Notes: a model not told the origin generated them from the letters alone. Counted from the first letter of the stretch, positions 37,769 through 45,516 are shown. The stretch: 64,000 nt of DNA from Adhaeretor mobilis (GCF_007741515.1 NZ_CP036263.1:5443178-5507177); one strand, 5' to 3'. A program made the numbers and translations.

Positions 37769-38257
37769 ATGACTAACTTACGCATTGGCCTTGGGGAGGA
37801 CTCACATCGCACAGCAGGTGGTGGCCCGTTGCGAATCGGCGGCATCGAAGTTCCGCACAACCAGCACACCGTGGGGCACAGCGACGCGGATGTACTCCTC
37901 CACGCAGTGACTGACGCATTACTGGGAGCCGCGGGACTGCAGGACATCGGACAGTTGTTCCCGAATAACGACCCGGTCAATGCGGGACGAGATTCTGCTG
38001 AGTTCCTGAAACTTGCCTACGGACGAGTAAAAGAGTCTGGATATACACTGGTGAACCTTGATGCCGTAGTCACCGCTCAACAACCCAAGCTATCGCCACA
38101 CAAGGAAGCTATTGTCACTCGAATCGCTGAAATCCTGCAATGCGAACGAAGTCAAATTAACGTGAAAGCCAAGACCGGCGAAGGCGTCGGGCCGGTCGGT
38201 CGCGGAGAGGCAATGGAAGCAAGAGTCGTTGCGTTGATTGAAGTAAGAAGCGATTGA
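37769..38257 (+). CDS. ispF: 2-C-methyl-D-erythritol 2,4-cyclodiphosphate synthase
   Basis: 162 residues, normal for IspF. The metal site GLGEDSHR (usual GxDxH), the substrate segment GHSDADVLLHAVTDALLGAA and the nucleotide-binding TGEGVGPVGRGEAMEARVVA near the end match the family. It forms the cyclic diphosphate in the MEP isoprenoid pathway. The ATG lies immediately downstream of a strong promoter, suggesting leaderless translation. cysS follows 135 bp later on the same strand. Confidence 0.95.
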   Translation: MTNLRIGLGEDSHRTAGGGPLRIGGIEVPHNQHTVGHSDADVLLHAVTDALLGAAGLQDIGQLFPNNDPVNAGRDSAEFLKLAYGRVKESGYTLVNLDAVVTAQQPKLSPHKEAIVTRIAEILQCERSQINVKAKTGEGVGPVGRGEAMEARVVALIEVRSD

Positions 38258-38392
38258 CCAATACTGAAACTCAGCACAGCTGCACCGGCAGGCCCAACTA
38301 GGATTACTCTGGGACTGCGGCCATTTTTGCGTACAAAATTTTGATGCGAAACACGGAATAACTGCCCACTGCCCACTGCCTACCCAACTGCC

Positions 38393-40162
38393 ATGTCTAC
38401 AACCACCGAAGCCACTATGACGCCTCCAACTCTTTCCGAGCCCCATCCCTCGCTCCACATTTACAACACGCTTTCGAAGAAGAAAGAACCGTTCCAAACA
38501 GTCAAGAAAGGCAAGGTAGGTATCTACCTGTGCGGGCCCACGGTTTACGACAAGGCGCACATCGGCCACATGGTAGGCCCAGTCATTTTCGATTGCATGA
38601 AACGTTACCTCGTGTATTGCGGGTACGACGTGAGTTGGGTCGTGAACATCACCGACGTCGATGACAAGCTCATTAACAAAGCCAACGAGCGTGGCATCAC
38701 GATGCTCGATGTCGCCGAAGAGAACATCCAGGATTACAACGACAACCTAGCAGCGCTCGGCGTGGACACGATCGATCACTTTCCGCGGGCGACCGACTGC
38801 ATGGATGAAATCATCGCGCTGATCGAATCGCTGGTCGAGCAGGGTTTTGCTTATGCATCGGAAGGCGATGTGTACTTCGATGTGACCAAAGACGCCAACT
38901 ATGGCAAGCTTTCCAATCGCAGCCTCGATGCCATGCAAGGCGAAGGGGGTGGCGGGGCCTCAAAGAAACGAGGCGCGGCCGACTTCGCACTGTGGAAAAG
39001 CGCGAAAGAGGGTGAACCCTCTTGGGAAAGCCCTTGGGGCGCTGGCCGTCCTGGGTGGCACATCGAATGCTCAGCCATGAGCCGCAAATTGCTGGGCGAA
39101 ACGTTCGACATCCACGGTGGCGGGCTCGACCTTGTATTTCCGCATCACGAGAACGAAATCGCACAAAGCGAATGCTGCCACAACGCACCAATGGTCACCT
39201 ACTGGGCTCACAACGGCCTGCTCCGGAGAGACGCTGCTGCAGGAAAGATCGGCGGGAAGAGCGAACGCGGCGAAGCAGAAGGCGTCGCAGGAGATTCTCC
39301 CGAGGCTCAGGCGTCGGGGAAAATGAGCCGCAGCAAGGGTGCTGGCGGGCTAGCAGACTTGATCGGCAACCAAGGTGGCGAACGTATCCGCTTCTTTCTG
39401 CTTCGCACGCATTATCGCAGCACCGTGATGTTCAGCGAGCCGGCCATCGAGGAAGCTGCCGTCGGGCTGGAAACCTTCTATCGACTGTTTAAGCGATTCA
39501 ACAGGATTTCCAAGGGCGAATTCTACGCGCTGACCGCTCCCACCGAACGCGGTGGTGGCATGCTCACGGACGATTCGATTCCCGTCCTCAAGGCGGCCGG
39601 TGTGTGTCGCCAGAAGTTCCTGCAAGCCATGGATGATGACTTCAACACGGGGGGCGCGATTGCAGAGCTGTTCGAGCTGGCAAAAATCGCCAACAAGTAT
39701 TGCGACGAGAACGACCTCGAAGGTGCTGGCAATGCCGACGTGGCTGCTTTGGCGACACTTGAACTGGTGATGACTTCAATCAAAGAGCTGTCGAACGTGC
39801 TGGGCCTTTTCTTGGAAGCGCCGAAGGCATCTGGCGGCGATGACTTGCTCGATGCGGTAATGCCTCTAGTCATTGAGTTGCGCACTGCTGCCCGCAGTGC
39901 GAAAGACTTTGCCACGGCCGACGCCATCCGTGATCAGCTGACGCCGCTGGGCGTAGCAATTGAAGACCGGGGCGGGCAGGCAGAGTGGTCAGGCGGCGGC
40001 GAGGGTACGCTCGAGGGCGTGATGCAACTGCTCATCGAGCTCCGCCAGCAAGCCCGCGAGAACAAAGACTTCGCCACAAGCGACAAAATCCGCGACGGGC
40101 TGGCTGCCGCGGGCGTGAAGCTGGAAGATCGCGCCGGTGGAGCCGAGTGGTCGCGGTCGTGA
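38393..40162 (+). CDS. cysS: Cysteinyl-tRNA synthetase with duplicated C-terminal module
   Basis: 589 residues, longer than the usual 460-500. CGPTVYDKAHIGH (HIGH at 56-59) and KMSRS (310-314, variant of KMSKS) mark a class I synthetase; WHIECSAMS and GGGLDLVFPHHENE carry the zinc and active-site residues. About 27 Gly/Ala/Glu-rich residues are inserted before KMSRS (AAAGKIGGKSERGEAEGVAG). The C-terminus holds two copies of one module: VMPLVIELRTAARSAKDFAT..AEWS near 485-533 and VMQLLIELRQQARENKDFAT..AEWS near 541-589. The unit normally occurs once. The TGA stop is also part of the extended -10 element of the following toxin-antitoxin pair. Confidence 0.95.
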   Translation: MSTTTEATMTPPTLSEPHPSLHIYNTLSKKKEPFQTVKKGKVGIYLCGPTVYDKAHIGHMVGPVIFDCMKRYLVYCGYDVSWVVNITDVDDKLINKANERGITMLDVAEENIQDYNDNLAALGVDTIDHFPRATDCMDEIIALIESLVEQGFAYASEGDVYFDVTKDANYGKLSNRSLDAMQGEGGGGASKKRGAADFALWKSAKEGEPSWESPWGAGRPGWHIECSAMSRKLLGETFDIHGGGLDLVFPHHENEIAQSECCHNAPMVTYWAHNGLLRRDAAAGKIGGKSERGEAEGVAGDSPEAQASGKMSRSKGAGGLADLIGNQGGERIRFFLLRTHYRSTVMFSEPAIEEAAVGLETFYRLFKRFNRISKGEFYALTAPTERGGGMLTDDSIPVLKAAGVCRQKFLQAMDDDFNTGGAIAELFELAKIANKYCDENDLEGAGNADVAALATLELVMTSIKELSNVLGLFLEAPKASGGDDLLDAVMPLVIELRTAARSAKDFATADAIRDQLTPLGVAIEDRGGQAEWSGGGEGTLEGVMQLLIELRQQARENKDFATSDKIRDGLAAAGVKLEDRAGGAEWSRS

Positions 40163-40168
40163 TATAAT
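40160..40168 (+). promoter_or_regulatory. Extended -10 promoter of the RelE/ParE-type pair
   Basis: TGATATAAT: TGN plus a perfect TATAAT. The TGA is the cysS stop codon. The antitoxin ATG is 40 bp downstream. Confidence 0.5.
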
Positions 40169-40207
40169 GAGACAGGTCCCGTTTGAGTTGACTTGGAGGT
40201 AACAAAT

Positions 40208-40426
40208 ATGACTGAAGCTTTAAAAAATGCTTTCGATCAAGCATCAGCCTTGTCCGACCAAGACCAGAATTTCATCGCTGCAATTATGCTAGAAGAAATG
40301 CGGTCTGGTGATGGCTGGAAAAAAGAGTACGAAGAATCGGGATTGGAGATTGATCAACTTGCTCACGAGGCCCATCTTGAGCATCTCGCTGGTAAGACGA
40401 TACCTCTTGATCCCGACAAGCTATGA
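40208..40426 (+). CDS. Antitoxin-like protein paired with a RelE/ParE toxin
   Basis: 72 residues, acidic and helical (MTEALKNAFDQASALSDQDQ, AAIMLEEMRSGDGWKKEYEE). Perfect GGAGGT eight bases before the ATG decides this start. Its stop overlaps the toxin's ATG (ATGA), typical of type II modules in which the antitoxin is made first. No ribbon-helix-helix or HTH motif is clear. Antitoxin assignment rests on size, charge, overlap and partner. The pair lies between cysS and ruvC. Confidence 0.75.
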   Translation: MTEALKNAFDQASALSDQDQNFIAAIMLEEMRSGDGWKKEYEESGLEIDQLAHEAHLEHLAGKTIPLDPDKL

Positions 40427-40695
40427 AGTCCTCGACCACTCAGCGATTTCGCGAGCGACTTGCTGCACTACCTGAACGCATTCAACGTGAAGCTCGTGAA
40501 TCGTATCGTTTGTTCTTAACGGCGCCTCACTCTAGTAGCCTGCGATTCAAGAGAGTCAATCGTAAGCGTCCCTACTACTCGGCTCGTGTAGGCCGTAATT
40601 ACCGAGTCCTGGGTATGCTCGAAGATGTTACTATCAACTGGTTCTGGATCGGCCCTCACGACGAGTATGATCGTCTTGTTGCAGCCCTGAACTGA
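40423..40695 (+). CDS. RelE/ParE-superfamily toxin
   Basis: 90 residues, basic. RFRERLAALPERIQREARES gives the first two helices; SSSLRFKRVNRKRPYYSARV followed by GRNYRVLGMLEDVTINWFWI gives the beta-sheet core of RelE/ParE-like toxins, ending in GPHDEYDRLV. RelE members cleave mRNA on the ribosome and ParE members poison gyrase; the R(N)YR-to-WFWIGPHDEYD arrangement resembles the RelE-like/HigB group. Overlaps the antitoxin by four bases. Confidence 0.8.
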   Translation: MKSSTTQRFRERLAALPERIQREARESYRLFLTAPHSSSLRFKRVNRKRPYYSARVGRNYRVLGMLEDVTINWFWIGPHDEYDRLVAALN

Positions 40696-40704
40696 AAGTT
40701 CTCT

Positions 40705-41199
40705 GTGCGTATCCTCGGCGTTGATCCTGGCTTAAACATCACCGGTTACGGCGTGATTGACGTTGTCAATCGCCAAGTGAAACTCATCGAAGCGGGCGTG
40801 GTGCGCGGCAAGACGCGAGGGTCGCTCTCTGCTCGCGTGCGTGAGATTCATCTTGGCGTGGCAGACGTAATTGAAACACTCAAGCCGGAGAGCGTGGCGA
40901 TCGAAAAGCTCTATTCGCACTACGATCGTCCCACCACGGCCATCCTCATGGGCCACGCCCGTGGCGTGATCGTGCTGGCTGCGGCGCTGGCAGATTTGGA
41001 TGTCACGGATTACCCTTCGACGCAAGTGAAGAAAACGCTCACCGGAAATGGCCGCGCTCCGAAATCACAAGTGCAACTGGCCGTGCAGCGCGAACTGCGG
41101 CTGGCAAAGCTTCCCGAGCCGGCTGATGTGGCTGACGCCCTGGCGATCGCGCTCTGTCACGCGTATGCTGTGAATGTTAATCATTCACTCCTTCCTTAG
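40705..41199 (+). CDS. ruvC: Holliday junction endonuclease RuvC
   Basis: 164 residues. Catalytic acidic residues are visible: ILGVDPGLN (Asp 7), VAIEKLYSHYDRPTT (Glu near 67) and the C-terminal ADVADALAIALCHAY pair near 140. It resolves junctions after RuvAB branch migration. The start is GTG. It lies nine bp after the toxin gene. Two palindromic elements separate it from ruvA; ruvB is not in the window. Confidence 0.95.
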   Translation: MRILGVDPGLNITGYGVIDVVNRQVKLIEAGVVRGKTRGSLSARVREIHLGVADVIETLKPESVAIEKLYSHYDRPTTAILMGHARGVIVLAAALADLDVTDYPSTQVKKTLTGNGRAPKSQVQLAVQRELRLAKLPEPADVADALAIALCHAYAVNVNHSLLP

Positions 41200-41220
41200 T
41201 TAAGCATCGAATGAAACCCC

Positions 41221-41298
41221 AATACCAGCACGCAGCGCAAGCAAGTGAATAAAAGGCTGGCCGTTTCGATTCACTTGCTGGCGCTGCGTGTTAGTATT
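41221..41298. repeat. Inverted repeat, CACGCAGCGC family, second copy
   Basis: Arms 41221-41250 and 41269-41298 (core GCACGCAGCGCAAGCAAGTG) match as reverse complements with three mismatches. The same family lies at 10333-10397. Located between ruvC and ruvA. Confidence 0.82.
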
Positions 41299-41314
41299 GA
41301 AATCGAATCCGTTC

Positions 41315-41403
41315 GTTAGCCGCCGACCTTGGTCGGCGCGTGGCTGGCACCGCGAGAGTTCCCTGTTTTTCCATCCCCGCGCCGAGCAAGCTCGGCGGCT
41401 AAC
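41315..41403. repeat. Inverted repeat, GTTAGCCGCCGA family
   Basis: Arms 41315-41340 and 41378-41403; each arm is itself a hairpin (GCCGACCTTGGTCGGC and GCCGAGCAAGCTCGGC). Directly follows the previous repeat, 40 bp before ruvA. Confidence 0.8.
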
Positions 41404-41443
41404 ATCTCACTAATAGCTAACAGCTAATTACTAACCGCTCCCT

Positions 41444-42076
41444 ATGATCACAAAGATTACCGGCAAAACGATTGGCGCCAGCGGCGACTCCCTGACACTT
41501 GGGGTTGGTCCGTTTGAATACGAGATTTTCATTCCTGAATTCACCCGCCGCCAAGTTCAGGAGAACATTGGCAAAGAGATTAGCCTGCACACGATTGAGT
41601 ATCTTGAAGGCAATCCCATGCAGGGGCGGATGACCCCACGCATGATTGGCTTCCTCAATGCCGTTGAGCGCGAGTTCTTCGAGCTGTTCTGCTCGGTCGA
41701 TAAGGTCGGTGTGAAGAAAGCACTACGGGCGATGGTCCGGCCGGTGCAGGAGGTCGCCACCTTGATCGAAGACCAAGACGCCAAAGGCCTCTCGGGGTTG
41801 CCAGGCATTGGCCCCGCCACGGCAGAGAAAATCATTGCCACGCTGCGCAGGAAGATCCCCAAGTTTGCCCTCCTCATTGGTCGCGATCTGCCTGAAGGTG
41901 CCGAACAGGTTCGCGACATCGCCAGCGAAGCGTTCGACGCGATGCGAGCCCTGGGCCATTCGGACAGCGATGCGCGCCGCTTGATCGACGACGCCCTCGA
42001 GCGGAAAAAGAAATACAAGAACGTCGATGAACTGCTGAGGGCAATTTACGAACAGAAGGCGGGGGGGGGGGAGTAG
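41444..42076 (+). CDS. ruvA: Holliday junction branch-migration protein RuvA
   Basis: 210 residues. MITKITGKTIGASGDSLTL begins the OB-fold, VDKVGVKKALRAM and LSGLPGIGPATAEKIIATLR are the paired helix-hairpin-helix motifs, and AFDAMRALGHSDSDARRLID is the C-terminal RuvB-binding domain. The 3' end encodes KAGGGE through a run of eleven G (42061-42071), prone to slippage; a one-base change would alter the last residues and the stop. No Shine-Dalgarno is obvious; a low-complexity CTAACAGCTAATTACTAACC leader precedes the ATG. Confidence 0.95.
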   Translation: MITKITGKTIGASGDSLTLGVGPFEYEIFIPEFTRRQVQENIGKEISLHTIEYLEGNPMQGRMTPRMIGFLNAVEREFFELFCSVDKVGVKKALRAMVRPVQEVATLIEDQDAKGLSGLPGIGPATAEKIIATLRRKIPKFALLIGRDLPEGAEQVRDIASEAFDAMRALGHSDSDARRLIDDALERKKKYKNVDELLRAIYEQKAGGGE

Positions 42077-42235
42077 TGGGCAGTAGACAGGGGGCAGGGG
42101 CTCGTTGGTGGCGTCTTCGAAAGCATGTGATCCGATGCCCGAGGTCTGAATTCTGAAGCCCCGAAACGCACGCTGAAAGCACGATTTCTCCTTTCGATTC
42201 GCAACCTCCTCGTTATTTATCTGCTACTCTTATTC

Positions 42236-42988
42236 ATGCTTAGTGTCTTCGAACGTTGGTTAGTCTTTCCCGCCCCGCACGCTAACAATGCAGACTTGCA
42301 GCCTGCGGGGCTCGTGTTCGAGGATGTGTTCTTCTCTGCCGAGGATGGAACCAAACTGAACGGCTGGTACGTGCCGCACGATTCGCCACGTGCGGTCGTG
42401 CTTTACTGCCATGGCAACGGGGAAGACGTGCCCCGGCTGGCGAATCGGCTGAAAGTTTTGCACGACCGCATCGGCGTGGCCGTGTTTGCTTGGGATTATC
42501 GAGGCTATGGTCGTAGTGAAGGCACCCCACACGAAGAGAACGTGGTCGCCGACGCGCGCGCGGCACAACTTTGGTTAGCGGAGCGAGCTGGCATCGCACC
42601 GGAGGAGGTCCTGCTCATGGGCCGCTCGTTGGGCGGGGCCGCGACGATCGCTGTCGCGTCGGAATATCCCGTCCGTGGGCTAGTGCTCGATCGTACCTTC
42701 GCAACACTCACAGACGCCGCGGCTGTTCATTTCCCCTGGCTTCCTGTTCGCTGGATGATGCGCAATCGATTTGATTCGGTCGAACGTATCGCCAAGTACC
42801 AGGGCCCTCTGCTGCAAACGCACGGCACCGAGGACGAAGTGATTCCCTTTGACCACGCAGAGGAACTATTCGCCGCCTCGGCGAGCGAGCAGAAACGCTT
42901 CATGCGAGTCGAAGGAGCGAACCACAACGGGCCACTTCCTGAAGAGTGCTACGCGGCACTCGATGAGTTTTTGGATGCACTACCGTAG
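42236..42988 (+). CDS. Alpha/beta hydrolase with apparent non-standard start
   Basis: 250 residues from the first ATG. VLYCHGNGEDV (oxyanion region), AWDYRGYGRSEGTPHEENVV, the nucleophile elbow MGRSLGGAATIAVAS (Ser near 127) and the C-terminal GTEDEVIPFDHAEEL and GANHNGP (Asp and His) define a serine hydrolase of the YfhR/Bem46 type. In frame just upstream, codons 42182-42235 encode RFLLSIRNLLVIYLLLLF, a typical signal anchor for this family. No ATG, GTG or TTG occurs there before the in-frame stop at 42128; only CTG (42173, 42146), ACG (42170) or ATT (42197) could start it. Confidence 0.82.
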   Translation: MLSVFERWLVFPAPHANNADLQPAGLVFEDVFFSAEDGTKLNGWYVPHDSPRAVVLYCHGNGEDVPRLANRLKVLHDRIGVAVFAWDYRGYGRSEGTPHEENVVADARAAQLWLAERAGIAPEEVLLMGRSLGGAATIAVASEYPVRGLVLDRTFATLTDAAAVHFPWLPVRWMMRNRFDSVERIAKYQGPLLQTHGTEDEVIPFDHAEELFAASASEQKRFMRVEGANHNGPLPEECYAALDEFLDALP

Positions 42989-43000
42989 CCAACAACCTCT

Positions 43001-43075
43001 CCGAGCCGAGAGGCGTCAGCCCTCAGGTTGCATTCTTGACGCTTCAACCGGAGAGCTAACGCTTCTCGGCTCTGG
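43001..43075. repeat. Inverted repeat, CCGAGCCGAGAGGCGTCAGC family
   Basis: Arms 43001-43024 and 43051-43075 are imperfect reverse complements. They lie in the 500-bp gap after the hydrolase (42989-43486). A second palindrome at 43096-43146 (CTGCACTTTTGCAC / GTGCAAAAGTCC) follows; a related half-unit is at about 4752. Confidence 0.65.
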
Positions 43076-43345
43076 GACTTATCGACGTTCGCCGGCTTCT
43101 GCACTTTTGCACGCAGCTGCGATTTCCCTGTGCAAAAGTCCGGCTCGTTCTGTGCGCTGATTCCTCGTAAGCCCTTTCCGCCAAGTCGCTTATGCATCAA
43201 GCCTGGCAATCGCTGCTAAGACTTTTGCTCTGAAGCATGACGTACTGTGCTACTCAGCGAAACCGCGTAAGTCGATCCGCAGGAATGCTTGAGGGTGTGT
43301 CTGAATTGAGAAAGAACCTTCCAGTACGAGCATTTTAGCGGAGTG

Positions 43346-43359
43346 GGTGGCCAAAAGCG
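43346..43359 (+). repeat. Left 14-bp direct repeat flanking the VapBC-type pair
   Basis: GGTGGCCAAAAGCG, identical to 44153-44166. The two copies bracket the promoter, antitoxin and toxin genes. Confidence 0.55.
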
Positions 43360-43401
43360 GGTAGAAAACCTGAACTCGCGGACTTGCGAGGATGAGTAGG
43401 G

Positions 43402-43407
43402 TATAAT
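43402..43407 (+). promoter_or_regulatory. -10 element upstream of the VapBC-type pair
   Basis: A perfect TATAAT 80 bp before the antitoxin ATG. No convincing -35 at 17 bp spacing. Confidence 0.35.
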
Positions 43408-43486
43408 TGGTAGCAGTGCTTTATGGTGCTGTTAATGTCTACCTATCAATCTACAAGTCATCTGATAATGTGCTGCGGATAATCGC

Positions 43487-43711
43487 ATGAAGACTTCTTT
43501 TGAAGGCATCGTTTCCTCCGGGGGCTTGCAACTGGACGAATCCGTTGATCTGGCTGATCAGTGCCGTGTGCATGTCACAGTGATTCCTATCAACGAGTGC
43601 CCGCAGAAGTGGGCCGAATCGCTGAGCAACTTGGAAGAGCTGCGTAGTTCAGAGCCTATTCGATCCGGCGGACTTCGTTATAGTCGCGAGCAGCTCAATG
43701 AACGCGATTGA
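43487..43711 (+). CDS. Antitoxin partner of a PIN-domain toxin
   Basis: 74 residues. KTSFEGIVSSGGLQLDESVD at the N-terminus fits a swapped-hairpin AbrB-type or related beta-rich DNA-binding fold; the remainder (CPQKWAESLSNLEELRSSEP) is helical and acidic. It overlaps the PIN gene by 14 bp, as in vapBC modules. The role is assigned from partner and layout. Confidence 0.7.
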   Translation: MKTSFEGIVSSGGLQLDESVDLADQCRVHVTVIPINECPQKWAESLSNLEELRSSEPIRSGGLRYSREQLNERD

Positions 43712-44117
43712 CACGAACATCCTGATTTATGCCGTCGATACTGAGGAGCCCGAAAAGTCGGCCAAAGCGATCGAATTGCTCAGGCGACTTTCTACCGAGC
43801 CGGTACCACTGATCGTTCCTTGGCAAGTTGCAGTTGAATTTCTGGCTTGCCTACGACGTTGGGAAAACGCAAAACGCATCTCCCGTTCGCAGTCGCAGCG
43901 TTATCTCGCAGAGTTCCTAATGCCAATGCCGATCGTGCACCCCTCAACCAAAGTGCTGCAAGCTTCGCTCGAACTGAGCAGTCGCCATAGCCTCTCTCAC
44001 TGGGATAGCTTGCTACTTGCTGCCTGTATCGAAGCAGGTGTTCAATCACTTTATAGCGAAGACATGAGTCATGGAGGAACTTATGACTCCGTGCAAATCG
44101 TCAATCCATTCTGTTAG
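43698..44117 (+). CDS. PIN-domain toxin (VapC-like ribonuclease)
   Basis: 139 residues. The acidic catalytic set is visible: IDTNILIYAVDTEEPEKSAK (Asp 5), VAVEFLACL (Glu near 47), SHWDSLLLAACIEAGVQSLY (Asp near 108) and SEDMSHG (Asp near 124). VapC toxins are Mg-dependent RNases. The pair is flanked by 14-bp direct repeats, suggesting acquisition as a unit. Confidence 0.85.
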   Translation: MNAIDTNILIYAVDTEEPEKSAKAIELLRRLSTEPVPLIVPWQVAVEFLACLRRWENAKRISRSQSQRYLAEFLMPMPIVHPSTKVLQASLELSSRHSLSHWDSLLLAACIEAGVQSLYSEDMSHGGTYDSVQIVNPFC

Positions 44118-44152
44118 CCGGTAGGTTGTGATGTGTGGACTAATGTGTCGAT

Positions 44153-44166
44153 GGTGGCCAAAAGCG
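44153..44166 (+). repeat. Right 14-bp direct repeat flanking the VapBC-type pair
   Basis: GGTGGCCAAAAGCG, identical to 43346-43359. See the left copy. Confidence 0.55.
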
Positions 44167-44333
44167 TTGATAAATTTGGTGGACTCGGCATCAATCTAGG
44201 CTTAGACTCAGGCACAATCGACGTTTCACGAGCATGCTTTTTCCTTGCGGCTACCTGCACTCGTTGGTACAGTCAAGTCTGCTCCGACTGAGGTAGCGCA
44301 CCAACATTCTCACTGCTGTTAGAGGACAAGAAC

Positions 44334-45077
44334 ATGATGCGAAGTATCGCAAGTTCTTTCTTATCCATTTCATGCTTTCTGTACGTCGCCATTTTGTCGG
44401 CCATTTGTACAGCTCAGTCTGTCCGACTTCCTGCCGACTTGAACCCGGGTGATGAGTATCGGCTTGCGTTTGTAACCGCCGGGATGCGTGACGCGACCAG
44501 TAGCAACATTGCTGATTATAATACGTTCGTCAGAAACGAAGCGAATGCACCAAGCAGCATAGTTCGTGGTCTCGCGACCGAATGGTTTGCTCTCGCCTCA
44601 ACCAGTGATGTTGATGCAATCGAGAACACCGGCACTGACCCAACACCTGACGGAGACACTGGTGTTCCGATCTACTTGGTAGATGGAATGACTCGCGTCG
44701 CTGACCACTACGACCACTTGTGGGGCACCTATAGAGTTGGTCTACACGCCCCGCTCGATTTTACGCAGTATGGCATTGCCCTTAATGGATCTAACAATGT
44801 CTGGACCGGAATTGGCAGCAATGGCGTAGCGCTTAGCGACCAACTCGGAACGAACACCCCATGGCTCGGCATGTCTAGGGTTAGAACCGGGAGATGGCTC
44901 GGTAACAGAAACACTACTTCGAGCAGCCAGATAAATTCTCTCTATGGCATCTCATCCGTGCTTATCGCCGTCCCCGAACCTTCAACAGCGTCTTTACTTT
45001 GCGCAGGCGTCTTTGTCCTTCTCAGAAGGCGAACGGATACTGCTCGCCGGGTGCCACTGCTGGTTTATCGCAGATGA
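44334..45077 (+). CDS. PEP-CTERM-type secreted protein with repeat-derived tail
   Basis: 247 residues. The signal peptide SFLSISCFLYVAILSAICTA is followed by a beta-rich region with no recognised fold (YRLAFVTAGMRDATSSNIAD, GIALNGSNNVWTGIGSNG). The end has VPEPSTASLLCAGVFVLLRRR, a canonical PEP-CTERM signal, but continues for sixteen residues (TDTARRVPLLVYRR) encoded largely by the left arm of an inverted repeat beginning at 45048. In relatives the frame would be expected to stop just after LLRRR. Function unknown. Confidence 0.8.
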   Translation: MMRSIASSFLSISCFLYVAILSAICTAQSVRLPADLNPGDEYRLAFVTAGMRDATSSNIADYNTFVRNEANAPSSIVRGLATEWFALASTSDVDAIENTGTDPTPDGDTGVPIYLVDGMTRVADHYDHLWGTYRVGLHAPLDFTQYGIALNGSNNVWTGIGSNGVALSDQLGTNTPWLGMSRVRTGRWLGNRNTTSSSQINSLYGISSVLIAVPEPSTASLLCAGVFVLLRRRTDTARRVPLLVYRR

Positions 45078-45299
45078 CTACCAGTAGAAGCTTCCGCCCC
45101 TACGCACACCACTCCCTTGGATCGCGGCAAGAAGCTCGACCAGCAGTGTTTGAAGTTCTTGGTTATGCTGCGGAGGTAAAGTCCTCACCTGCGCAAGACC
45201 CACTGCTGGCCAGCGACCATGTGGCGGCGGATGTTACGCCACTGACTGTAATTACGTTGCATCGTTTGGCAAACAGCGATCAACCAGCAGTGGCACCCG
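45048..45299. repeat. Inverted repeat, CGGGTGCCACTGCTGGTT family
   Basis: Outer arms 45048-45065 and 45282-45299 are perfect 18-bp reverse complements. Two shorter internal units (ACCAGCAGTG near 45137 and CACTGCTGG near 45199) alternate in orientation, giving four units in +,-,+,- order. The left arm lies inside the preceding gene. No protein gene is seen between 45078 and 45510. Confidence 0.8.
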
Positions 45300-45447
45300 C
45301 GCGCTTGATCCAATGCACCTACGCCTGCTCGGTACGGTAGGCGTCGTGTCCTGCACGGAGTTTTTGTCGGACTTGATTCAGTAGCTTCATTCTGATGGTA
45401 TGCGTACATTTGAACACTAAAGCAAGCTGTTTCTGTCTAACTCAGAC

Positions 45448-45513
45448 GAATAACCAGCATCCAAGCCGCAAGTCGTTTGTTGGTTTGACTTTCGGGAATC
45501 TGCATTGTTATGA
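45448..45513 (+). other. Candidate attC-like site 0 (66 bp)
   Basis: R''-like GAATAAC (45448-45454) and R'-like GTTATGA (45507-45513) end an imperfect palindrome with inner arms GCCGCAAGTC / GACTTTCGGG. It is shorter and weaker than sites 1-4 and marks the left end of the cassette-like region. Confidence 0.45.
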
Positions 45514-45516
45514 TAG

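Noticed and set aside
45048..45299. CRISPR-like array from four CACTGCTGG/CCAGCAGTG units
   Set aside because: Units are short, alternate in orientation and have unequal spacing; no cas genes are nearby.
45078..45447. attI site or integrase remnant left of the cassette region
   Set aside because: No tyrosine-recombinase-like frame or motif is present; the space is filled by inverted repeats.
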